Assembly (NCBI GenBank): GCA_964030785.1
Contig: OZ034971.1
Location: forward strand, 16,933,400-16,997,399
DNA: 64,000 nucleotides
Direction of reading: 5' to 3'
DNA from: Siderastrea siderea
Lineage: Eukaryota > Cnidaria > Anthozoa > Scleractinia > Rhizangiidae
Translations under genes and position numbers: made by a program
Shown here: positions 13,001-25,000 of the stretch, in pieces
Position numbering within the stretch: position 1 is the stretch's first letter
How the letters are laid out: every line of letters starts with the position of its first letter
Notes under the pieces: model-generated
Seen by the model: only the letters and a program-made list of their open reading frames with translations
Databases searched by the model: none
Told to the model about the DNA's origin: nothing

Positions 13001-16000
13001 ATGTCAAAACGTATAGTTGTAAATCGTAGATCGTAGAGTAATGTTTTACTATACAATGAACTGAAATAGGAAAAAAACGTATAGTTGTAGATCATAGATC
13101 GTAGAGTAATGTTTTACTAGACGATGCACTGAAATGGGAAAGGGGATTACTGAAACACTTTACTGGTTCTACAACTTAGTTCTGTTCTACGCCTGTGGAT
13201 GATTGTGCGCACTACGTTTGTACAACTCACTTTGCTTTTACACCACTGGATGATTCTACGCATCTTCGATGCTACTATACGCCAACTGTTAGTTTTCAAA
13301 TATACTAAAAAGAACAAGTTGTGTATCGCCATACAGCTACGATTTTAATAAACTACATAGGCCTTTCGACCTTAACGGTCCTCTTCAGTGTAGTAACATT
13401 AGAAATGGCAACGACCAGTAACATGATATTACAGTACAGGTAGGGTGTGTCAAGATATTTATAAACTTAAGTAACGCCAGTGCGTAATGCACACGGATCA
13501 ACCACTGTACGTTTCCACACATCTACGTTTGTACAACTCACTTCGCTTTTACACCACGGGATGATTCTACGCATCTACGATGCTACTGTACGCCGACTGT
13601 CAGTTTTGTTTTACACCACTGTACGATTCTACGCATCTACGATGCTACTGTAAGCCGACTGTCAGTTTTATTTTACACCACTGTACGTTTCTACGCATCT
13701 ACGTTTCTACGGCTCGTCCAATATCATACACACGTGAACCTGTTCCCCGGTTTATTTTATTACGCTGTGTCAGTTTTACCCTGCATGGGCTTCTGTTCAG
13801 TACGCGGTTACGATGTAAAGTGAGCCGTAGAAACGTAGACGTGTAGAAACGTGCAGTGGTGTAAAATAAAACTGACAGTCGGCGTACAGTACTAGCATCG
13901 TAGATGCGTAGAATCGTACAGTGTTGTAAAAGCAAAGTGGGCCGTAGAAACGTAGATGCGTAGAAATGTACAGTGGTATAAAACAACACTGCAGTCGGCA
14001 TACAGTAGGATTGTAGACGCGTAGAATCATCCAGTGGTGTAAAAGTGAAATGAGTTGTACAAACGTAGATGCGTAGAAACGTACAGTGGTATAAAACAAA
14101 ACTAACAGTCGGCGTATAGTAGCATCGTAGATGCATAGAATCGTCCAGTGGTGTAAAAGTAAAGTGAGTTGTACAAACGTAGTACGCACAATCGTCCACA
14201 GGTGTAGAACAGAACTAAGTTGTAGAACCAGTAAAGTGTTTGAGTAATCCCCTTTCCCATTTCAGTGCATTGTCTAGTAAAACATTACTCTACGATCTAC
14301 GATCTACAGCTATACGTTTTTGACATTAATATAAAATAGACGGCCGTAGAAGCGTAGTGCTCTACGAGAATCTCTACGCACATTTGAGTGTGCAAAAACG
14401 CGACACAGTTGAAAATAATACACCAAAAAAAAAATTATGGATTAGCAAAAGAAAAATTGCTCAATTCATTTTCTTTGAAGTAGCCATCTTTTCACATTAC
14501 AGCATCTAAATTTAGCTGCAACCAGGCTGGCTCGCTTCATGTAATACTGGGCTGGACAGTTACTTCGGCAAACCGAGCCAGCTTAACTCATGTAACTGGC
14601 CCCTTACTTTAACACTGATGTATGTTTGGTTGTTTATTTGTTTGTTTTCATGGAGGAAGACTTCTGTCTTGCTGTGCATGGCTGATGGCTGGCTGATGGC
14701 TGATTTCTTGTTTCCTTCTGTGCCATCAAAGCACAGCCGTCAGTGCCTCTGTATTGTTTCATTCTAGTGTTGTGTCATCACGTGTCAAAGAGGGGACCAT
14801 TGTGGTAGTTTTATTTGATGTACACTCCTTTTGCCAAGTCTTGACAATACTAACAGAGTAGATGTGAACACTTACAGCTCCTGACATGACTCCAGAGGAG
14901 AAACTGGCCACAAAACCTGGATCAGTGAACTTAGACTTGAACATCTCATAGCCCATCCAGTAGACAGCTGAAAACACATGACACAGAGCAAAAAACAGTT
15001 ACATGATTGTACAGTGTACAGCATCTCTTGCCCGAATGGTGGTCTTGAGTGACAAGAAGTGTAAATTTAATTAAATACATAGACCCTTGGGCATTCAGTA
15101 CATAATTTATCACTAATGGTTAACCATATCATTTTTTCCGTTATCTTTTCTTCAGTTGCTTATGGAGGGGGAAGAGGGTGGGGGGGGGGGGCAGGAAAAG
15201 ACTGTACATCACAGGTTAAAAAGCCATAGTGAATTGTTCATACCCTATGAAGGCCCACAAAAAAACACTTTTGATATGACTGAACAAAACTTAATGCTGA
15301 AGATAAAAACATGTACAACACTGGTTAGCCTCTGCTGCCAATTACAGGACAACCACCTGAAAACGGAACATCCCTCAGTAACGTAGGTCCAAGTCCTTGC
15401 CAAAGAGATAACATGCCACCGTGCTGAATGGCATTCTTGATGACACTGACAAGCTCTGTTTAACATGACAAAAGAGATAGATTGATATAAATTAATATAA
15501 CATAATCATGTATTTATGCAGGTGTATTAAATAAATATATTTTTCAAACATTTAAAAACTTGTAGGGCTATCTTGAAAGCTTGTTTTCCGAAAAAATCCT
15601 TGTTACACAAATAACTTTCATTAAAATTAGTCTGGTGTCCGGAAACTGGGAAACTTTTAAGTTTAACTTTTTTCCTCTTAAAACTAACCTATCATCTTGA
15701 AATGGGTAGTATTTCAAGAACAGACTTGCTCGTGAAGATTCATAGCCAGCAAAAAGAAAAATAACCACAATTAGAAGCTAATAGGTAACTCATTGAATGC
15801 AAAACCTTACTTAAGGTGGCTCCCTACAGTTTTATGACCACACGCTCGCTAGCCTGCGTAGCAGGGAAGGGGAAGGGGAGCAAGGACACGGGAGAAAAAT
15901 GGGGGACTGGGGGCTAGGGAAGAGGGAATACCTGCTACAAAGACCCCTATTTTTAACCGGCCGTCGCTATGGCGACCGCCGGTTTATAAAATGGACACGG

Positions 16001-19000
16001 TTTTGTCGTGATAGTCAGTTGGCTTAACATACGAACAAAGTGCTGTAAAGCTTGTTGTACGGGTGTTCAAGAGCGGTACTGTCTTATATAAGACACATGC
16101 GCATACAGTACAGCCCAAAAATAATGCACGCGCAAGAACTTCTTTTTGCGTCCGCAAGCCGGGAACTTCTTGCGGCTACTTGCGGGACGCTTGCGCTTGA
16201 ATACTACAAGCCACAAGAACTTCTTTGCGTTTAGAAGTTAAAACCGCAAGAACTTCTTTGTGGTAAGATGTCCGGACCGCAAGTAAGCACAAGAACTTCT
16301 TTGCGCTAACATCTTAAAAACCCGGAACCCGGAGAAGGTAAAAAAGAGACCACTTTGTAGTGCAACGCACGTTCGAAATTGGCTGCCTTTGTAGCTTGCA
16401 ATCAGTTGTTTATTTAGTCGCTTGTAAGTTTTTTTCTTCGGTTTAGAATTTTTTATCTGATAAAGAGTTCACTAGGTTCTGAATTTGACGCTGGTCGCCT
16501 TCAATGTTATTTTTTAACGGCTAGGGAGAAACGAGACTCAAACGAAGCACGCGTATGTTATTGTTTATTATGTGTCCCAGAGTCCCAGGCATGCGGTACG
16601 CTTAGTGGCGCGAAAGATTTCGCTCGATTTATTTCACTTAAATAAGGAACAACGGCAAAGCACAGTCCATCAGTCACATTATTAATGAACCGACATTCAC
16701 CTGTTCAAAAGTCTTAATTGGAAAAACACATTATGTTTGTAAAAATAGTTCCATTCATTATGCATGGTTCAATTCTACCTGTAACCATCCCCCCCCCCGG
16801 GCATACCCCCGGGGATTTGCAATTTTGTTCTCACTTGGCAGTCTATTCCCCACCCCCGGGCACGCAAAAAGAGACAATTCCTCACCCCCGGGACTGCTCA
16901 TCGACCACAAATACGTTGTTTTGTGTACAAAACAGAGATTATGATATTGATTTCCGTACAATAGCAAAACCAGACATTTTGACAAGAACTTAAACGCTTT
17001 TCTAGAGTTTCTTGAACGAAGGACACTACATGTATAATGTAATAAAAACATGCACTGACTATATTTGAAAAAAAAAAAAACTGAAGAAAAACCCTTAACC
17101 GCATAAGGCTAGCGAGTAAAGAATTTTCGCCAAGTGATTTATTCTAAATATAGCACATACGCACAAGAGGCCCGTGAACAAGTCGATGGCAGCATTTTAA
17201 AGGTTTTCTTAGCTTGTTTCATAAGAATGAACACTGGACTGAGACCTCTGTTAAATACAAAGCCGTGCATCCGTTTTCATATAGTCTATTTAAGTCGTCT
17301 TAGTATATACATAAATACGCTCACAGAAGAAATAAATCTTTGTGATGAACGCCAACTATTAGAGTACGCATCAAACGCACATTCCTTTAACAATTTAAAA
17401 TAAAAGTACCTTCGAATACAGATTTTAATTTTCAGAGATTATCTTCTCTAACCAGTCTGCTACAAATTCTAGAGATTCTCCCTGGAAATAGGCAGTCTTC
17501 TCAACGCGGTCCGGCGTCAACCGAGAAGTGACGTACTGCACAAGAACGAGGGAACAACAAGAAGTTATTTTCGATTTGCCCCGCCCCCCTCCCCCCGGGA
17601 CAAGACGACTTCAAACAATTCCCCACCCCCGGGACCGAAGGGCTGGACTTGTCCCCGGGGTTGCCCGGGGGGGGGGGGATGGTAACAGGTAAAATTGAAC
17701 TATGCATTACGCTGAAGTCGATATCACATTTTAAAACTTCGAAGTAAACCAAAGAAGTCTGAAGGAAACTAAAATTCCGCGATCTGAAAGAAATTCGACA
17801 CATCAATTCTAACCTGAGTAAACACAAATCTGCCGTATGCAAATTTAGTACGATTTGCATGAATGACATTTTGTAACGCAATGCATGAGCAGTTCTCTAA
17901 GCCGTTAAAACAGCAAGCCCCAGGCAGCAAGCTGTGTCGAAAGGCGAATGTGTAGTTGAAATCATATGTCTATGCTATTTCTTCGAGTATTCCTTTTTTG
18001 CTGGGAAATTAAAGTGGTAAAGATGCAGGGATTCTTGACGAGTTCACCCACGAGATGTTATGACTTCCTGCACGTGTAAGTCTTGTCTTGTCTTGCCTGT
18101 CAAAGAAGAGTACGCGCAGTTTGCCACAATTATAGCTTTTGGACTTTTTTGTTTCTATTTCTTTGATGGAATAAAAAACTGAATTGAGTCAGTTCTGAGT
18201 TGAACCCGTATTACCGTATCAGACACGCTTAAAAAAAATTGTTCATGTTTTGTCATGTGCCGGAGATCATGTTTACCGGTTGTTTTATCTTGCAGTCGGA
18301 AAGCTGGCGGATATTCCATTTCGTGACGTGAATTTTCTTCGATACTTCGGTTGTTCAAACATTTGCTTCCTTGAGTTTTTGATTAACCTTGCGAACTTTC
18401 GCTTGACTTGGCGAATTGTCGCGCCAACGCGGCGAAAAATCGCTCGAAAGCTCGGCGATATTTCAAAGAGAATAGAGCGCGACATTCTCTCTCATTACTT
18501 TTGCAAATTACCTCACACTAACACGAGCACTACAAGTTTCTTCGGCTGGACCCGCAGTACTTCTTGCGCCTTCTTGCGGCTTGCGGTAACATTAGTAACT
18601 TCTTGCGGCTTCTTGCGGCTAGATTTTCAACAGAGTCTGGAAGGGGGGGGTCCTGATCCCGCATTCCCACTCCTTTACCACGAGAATCCCGCATCCCGCA
18701 CTTTTTTCATCGCTATCCCGAATTTCGTTTCTTCTTTCCCAAAAATACATTAAAAAAGACTAATTTCTGCAAAAGCTAATAAATTTAAGATGTAGATTAG
18801 CCCTTTCGATTGATATTTGGCGCTCGCCTGGTTGATTCGCTTTTGCCGCTGTAAGGGGTTTTTGGGTCGTGACGATTTCCCGAATTCCCGACAGACAGGC
18901 AACAAAATCCCGCATCCCGTACCCAAATTTGGTGAATCCCGCTTCCCTCGTAGCAGTCAAATCCCGAATCCCGTCAAGATGTTTTGCGTTTTCCCGAATC

Positions 19001-22000
19001 CCGCACCGTATTTTGGTCAAATCCCGGATCCCGAGAATACCCTTCCAGACCCTGTTTCAACTTCTTGCCCTTCGAATGTTCTTGCGGGTAAACCGCAAAA
19101 ACATAGCACTTTCACTTCCGCCGGCTTGCGTGTTCTTGCGGTGCAAGAACTTCTTGCGCCACTTCTTGCGCATGCATTATTTTTGGGTTGTACTGTATTA
19201 GTCTACTGAATGTTACCTTCGTGTGTTCTTTTCTTTTAATTTACAGTATTTAAGATATCAACGACGAAGGGTTGTTAAGTTTGGGGTTTTTTGTATTTGT
19301 CTTGTAAAACGCATGTGCAATTGAGTAAAGCAGCTAATGGGATGGAATGCGGAATTGGCTGTGTTGTCTGATCTAGTTAGTGGTTATGGTGAAAATTTTT
19401 TTAGCGCAGGGTTTTTTTAATTGGGATTGACATTTTGAGGATGTAAAAATGTGGGAGTCAGAAGGATTTGTGAATGTCAGGAGCATATCACGCTTCTGTG
19501 AATGTGATTTGCGGAGCGGTGTAACATTGTGCTGCGTTTTATGGGGGGGGGGGGGGGGTTTGCGAAGTGAATTGTAAGGTTTCTGATTGGCTAACTTGTA
19601 ATTTGCAGCGGACAAAAAGGACAGTTGCGTTTTGCCGGCGTGGGCTAGGAAGAGAAGGAATTGGTACTAGAATGATGATGCAATATTAGTGGATTGCACC
19701 ATCAGTACATGATAGTTCTGACTTGTGAACGGAGAGAGATGAGTGTTTATTTGAGGCAAGAAGTTGATACGAAGGAATCGTCATTAATAAGGAGATCAAT
19801 TAATAGGGTAGGTGTTACGAGTCTTTTTGCATTGAAAGAACGAAAATATCTGAATATCATCGACGGATTTGTGTGGTTTGCGTGCGTGTGGTGTACGTTA
19901 AAGGCTACGAGCAGTCTCTCTTTCCGTTCAGAGATAGTGAAGGAAAAGAAAAACAAGCCAGTGAGCGCGAAATCGATTGCGGCTCGACAGGCGCGTTAGC
20001 TTTCAAAGACGTGGGCGACTTTCATCCCCGCTCGCTTGTTTACTTTTGCAAGGGGATTCCCGGGTTAACAAACCGGATTTAAACATCACGTCATGAGATA
20101 TGCCTTGACGTGCCCCATACTCTGACGATCTGCTCGAGCTCGTGTTTATCAAGCGTTATATTTTGATTCTACTGCTATGTTCACTGTTTGTATTTAAGGT
20201 CTAGGCACAACAGTAAATACTTTGTCGTCCCGGTGTGAGCATTCTCAGTTGTGGACGAATTTATATCGACATTCAATGTTTGAGTGAATTTGCGTTTTTC
20301 AGCACAAATAAAAGCGATAAGAAAGATAAGCTGAGTCATCAGAGTTTAAACATTATGTCATCCAGTAACGTTATAGTCAAAATATTGTGTCACACAATCA
20401 CACTTTTCGTCACGCTGATTCGTCTAAATAAAGGATCGCGCTAACATTTGTGAAACCTAGGGGTGGGGAGGGTCAGAATGGCCGGTTAAAATGCCCAGTG
20501 GGCTTTCTTGTTTCATTTCTGCGGCCGCCAGCGGCCACAAAATTCTGATTGGTTAATTTTTGACAGCAAGTCCCACGAGAATCACGTAATTTGAGGAGGA
20601 CGTGCTGTTAGAAGATTTCAACTTGGTAGCAAAATTATCTTGAAACCAGAGCGAGAAACGGCAGTTTAGAGCTCTTCTAAAGGGAAGAGATGTTTTAGTG
20701 GTTTTGCCAACGGGATAAAGTCCTAGAAAGAAAAGATTTTGTCATTGTCAGAGAAGATTTTAAACAAGCATTGCACCATTTCACGCGTGAATTTCAAGGC
20801 AGTGTAAATATCCTGTTATCGGAATGAAGACTCGCCTTTTGAGAACTATAAATCGGAAGAAGCCCTAAGAAATGCTCAACGCTATAAGTGAAGAAATTAT
20901 TCTTTGAGAACAGATGGTTGTTTTAAAGAGATATCTGCCATTGCAAGACATCACTCAAGCTGTTGACTTTGTAGGGAATCCATGGTAAAGTAAATTACGT
21001 TTTTGATTGTAAATTTGTATTGAAATATTTATTTTTATAATTGCCCTTTTCTTCATATTATGGCTTTCGCGTAACTTTTGAAAAACGTGCAGTTTGGTCA
21101 ATTTAATGCCGTTCAAAATGTATCGCGGTTCTTCGCTTGCGTGTTTTAAAATAAGCTTACCTTTCCTAGAAGCGAAAATTGAACGCGTTTGGTTTTCAGA
21201 AGCAAAGGGGAGTTTATCTTAATACATCTTTTTATTGTGAAAAGCTTTGTGTCTCTTATTTCGAAAATAAGCGCCGTTGAGTGTTGTTCAATTACATAAA
21301 ATGCTCTTTGATTTGAAAAAGAATTCTCATCCTAACTTTATTTTTAGACGCTTCATTGAATTCCTGCGTGAAGTCAGTCATGCAAAAAAGCGCGCGCCTA
21401 TTTCTGATTGGTGGTTACATTGACAGTTAACTTAATTGGATTACATAAAAATCGGTGGGCAGAGATGAAAAAGGGCGTCAACAAAACCCGGAACATGGAA
21501 CATTCCGGAACATCCCGGAACAGGGTAAATTATCACAAAATAAATGAAAAAAAAAAAAGAGAGAAAGAAAGATTTCAAGAGAAAGCGATTAAAGAAACAA
21601 CCAAAAAACAAACGAACAAACAAACAAACAAAATTTAACATAAGGTGTAACAGTAGTACTTTCCCGCCAATTTTATCATTTGATTTTCTACCGTGTTGGT
21701 TTCTTGCCTTATTCTTGAATTGGCCTCCCCATGAATTTTAAAAAAATGGATTAAGCCACATAGTAGACAGTGAGAGTTACCAGATGTGTGACAAAGATCT
21801 GGATTTCCAGAAAAACTGAACAAAAGTAAAACTACATCAAATTAACTCAACATTACGGCAGAGAAAAGACAAAGGCAAGAATTTATAAAAATATTAATTA
21901 AAATAAACTAAAAAACTGATATAATTTTTGTGTCAGATATTTCAGTTTGAAACACAAACCTTCACCGAAAGCGGTGCCTTTTTTCAGCTGCAGTGTAAGA

Positions 22001-25000
22001 AAGGGAGGGAATTTTGTTATCTTAGAAGGTGCGATCCCCAAGTGTAGAACAGCTGACTTTTGGAACGAACAGAAGAGATTGTGTAGACGAACAAAGAGAA
22101 CAATTAGCAGCTGGTTTGACAAAAGATATTTAATGTAGGGTGGACTCCTTTCTTTTTTGGTTAGTATAATTTAGGTTCATTCATCTCTGCACACTTTTAC
22201 TTTGAAAATCAACTTAAACACAAAACGTCCTTAAACAACCGAATAAACATGAGACCAGGAAACTCAAAAACGTGCCAGGAAAGTGGAACTGCGTGACTGC
22301 ATGCGTAGTCTCCTATGCAGCCGTTCTTAGTGTCGTCATCATGCAATGCCAAAGGAGACTACTGCATGTGTGACTGAGAAAATGCTTTAATTTTCTCATA
22401 TCAAGTAAACCATCTCTCGATACCTAAAATAAAGCCTCAATGTTATCCGAGATATTTTTGAATTCGAGAAATGAGGTGCATTTAGCCAGAGTTAGTATAT
22501 TCGTTCATTTAGTCACAGATGCATGTATTTATTTATCCATTTATTCTATATCGTTTATTTTATTTTATTTCATTTCATTCTATTTTATTTTATTTATTAT
22601 CTTTTATCGACGATCAGAATTTTTTTATTACTTTTTTTTTCATTTATTTTGTGATAATTTGCCCTGTTCCGGGATGTTCCGGAATGTTCCGGGATGTTCC
22701 GGAATGTTCCATGTTCCAGGTTTTGTTAACGCCCGATGAAAAAAACGGGGTCTTTGTAGCAGGCGTTCCCTCGTCCCTAGCTCCCAGAACCCCATTTTTC
22801 TCCCGCTCCCCTTCCCCTTCCCTGTTTACACCTGCTACGCAGGCTACACGCTCGCTGATGATGCGAGCTGTAGTAATCTGCACACGCTCACATAAAATCG
22901 TAGGTTTTTCCTGATATTTATGACGTCAGCATAGCCAAAAAAAGCAAAGTTAACAGTAAGTTTTCTTGCATTTCCTTCTGTGAAATTTTTTTCAATTTTG
23001 CACATTTTGAGATACTAACGCTGCCTTTCACATATTATTTTTTGGAAAAATTCTGTCATAGCAATCCAGTTTAACGGTCAAAAATAAGAAATCACGTGAT
23101 ATCGGCGAATCCGTCTGAACGACCCTATATTTTTTCCCCTACAAAATGTTAGTCAAAATCATTTTCACAAAATAGCAAAGTTTAAAAAAATTTCACTGAA
23201 TGAAAATCAAAATATTTAAGAAAAAAGACAAATTAATGGCAAATATCTGTCATTCTTTAGATGCTTTGTTGCCATGACAACGGCCTATGCCTAAGAAGCA
23301 AAACCTGAAAAATAAGGGTAATTATGTTGGTAACCTTGCTGGTAAAATTCAGGAACAAAGATTACAAGACAACAGAATTAGGGCTTCTTTTGCAAGTCTT
23401 GCCAGTTCGTATAGTCACTTTTGTAGGGAGCCACCTTAAGCACTCAAATTTTAGGACCCTTACTCAGGTCTTGCTAATTCTTACTACTTGACTGACCTTA
23501 CCTCTGGCTGAATCAATCAATAAAAATTTGAAAAAAGTGAAACAGAGACTAGATTAAGTATCTACAGTGTACTTACTAGAAAAACAAAAATATTACATTG
23601 CAGTACCTTTATAGCTGAATCCTTTCTTAGCCTGCATTTTGGTTCTGATCATTTCTATAGGTGAGATACACGTAATAGAAATAGCTGTAATTGGAAAAGA
23701 AAATATTATCGTCAACTCATCAAATTCAAAGTGTAAGGCACAGATGCACTGCTTTGATTCGGCTAGGGTTATGTGATGTACAGACCATAGACTTCAAAAA
23801 CACAACAAATATGGCCCAGTAAAGTGGACACTTAAAAGTTTGCAATTAAGTAACATGTTTCTCAAGTAAATCAGTGGTCACTGTTCACATCTAGAGACAG
23901 GACTTGAAAATTACATTAAAAATTGAATCACCTTCAAACAAGCTCTCAAACAACACTGATTCTGTAATTTTGAAAGTTCATTAAAATATTTGATCAGGCA
24001 AGTATGTTATCTAACATGCTTGCCTGGGTGATGAGCATGCAAAAAAACTACCGTAATTAATACAGATTCCTGAAGTGTAATTTGCGATTATTTTTACAAT
24101 GCTTGCCACAGCAGAGGAAAGGATACATAAATAATAGAGAATTGGTGCAACATGTTTTGCTAAGCATACCATTTCTTGCCAGAGGAGTGTCTAAACATTT
24201 CTGTGGTGTACATGGGCCTTGTACATCACTTACAAATAATATCTTTAGCTTGCAATCCTTCCAGCAATTGACACACATGCATGGTTTGTACCAGTATAAA
24301 CACAACATAACACTACATTAAATAACAAATGCTTACTTCGAGCAGTTATTCCAGCACACATTGGTGACCAAATGTTTTCCTGTCCTTCTACAAAGCCATA
24401 CATTACTTTAAGTTGATCATAAAGGGTGAAATAAATCATTGTGTTTGGAACAGCCATCACACTGTGACACAGATAGAAATTATTCACATTAAAATCTAAA
24501 AAAATCATAAGGAATGGTTACCAGGGTTGTCCCTAACAGCCGGCAGCCGGCAGAATTAACCAGCTACTTGGGTCGTTTGTACCGGTTACTTTTGTGATAT
24601 ATATATACATATTTTTTAAGACAAATTATTATTTTGTTCCTTTACTGGCGCAGATATATGAAAACGAAACTTATTTTGCAGTTTAATGACTTAAAAATAA
24701 TCTGGTTGGCACAGAGATGCACGATTGTTAGTTCATTACGTTGAGTTCTGGGAATTACATGTAGAAAACCACTGAAGGCATGAGTTTATACAAATAAAAT
24801 TGAAAAGTTACGATTACTTTTGGAACTGACATTATTGGAAATTTGTGCTCAAAATCAAGGAAATTCCGTCTCTGGGGACTTAAAATGTAAAAATTTCCTG
24901 GCGGGGCTACCCCCAGACCCTCCTAGAAGGGATCACCTTTGGCACTCAATAATCACTATCCAGCTATTTAGAAATTTTTGCCAGCTACTTATAAAGTTGT

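Larger units (their letters stand above)
12921..14407. mobile_element. foldback element built of CGTAGA-type repeats
   Basis: Both ends match in inverted orientation: CACTCAAATGTGCGTAGAGA at the left and its complement at the right, preceded by CTGT-(GT)-CACG/CGCG. The arms run hundreds of bases and are made of tandem words such as TTCTACGCATCTACG and their complement, with repeated CAGTCGGCGTA boundaries. The long open frames inside are by-products of the repeat. It lies in carrier intron 8. Confidence 0.7.
15850..22846. mobile_element. 7.0-kb TAGCCTGCG element, 9-bp target duplication
   Basis: The element begins TAGCCTGCGTAGCAGG and ends with the exact inverse. It is flanked on both sides by CACGCTCGC (15841-15849 and 22847-22855). 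The terminal repeats run about 100 bp, through G/C-rich sequence, to CTACAAAGACCCC. A 9-bp duplication is typical of Mutator-like elements. The body holds two further elements (16106-19195, 21473-22734) and no recognisable transposase. A 337-bp relative is at 52058-52394. Confidence 0.72.
15815..23435. mobile_element. TTAA-flanked MITE split by a 7-kb insertion
   Basis: GGTGGCTCCCTACA follows TTAA (15811-15814), and its inverted copy precedes TTAA (23436-23439). Most of the span is the nested element at 15850-22846. Without it and the target duplication the MITE is about 615 bp. It lies in carrier intron 6. No transposase is seen. Confidence 0.7.

Noticed and set aside
13699..14199. 166-codon minus-strand frame
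   Set aside because: It is made of the repeated TCTACG words of a foldback element and has no family resemblance.
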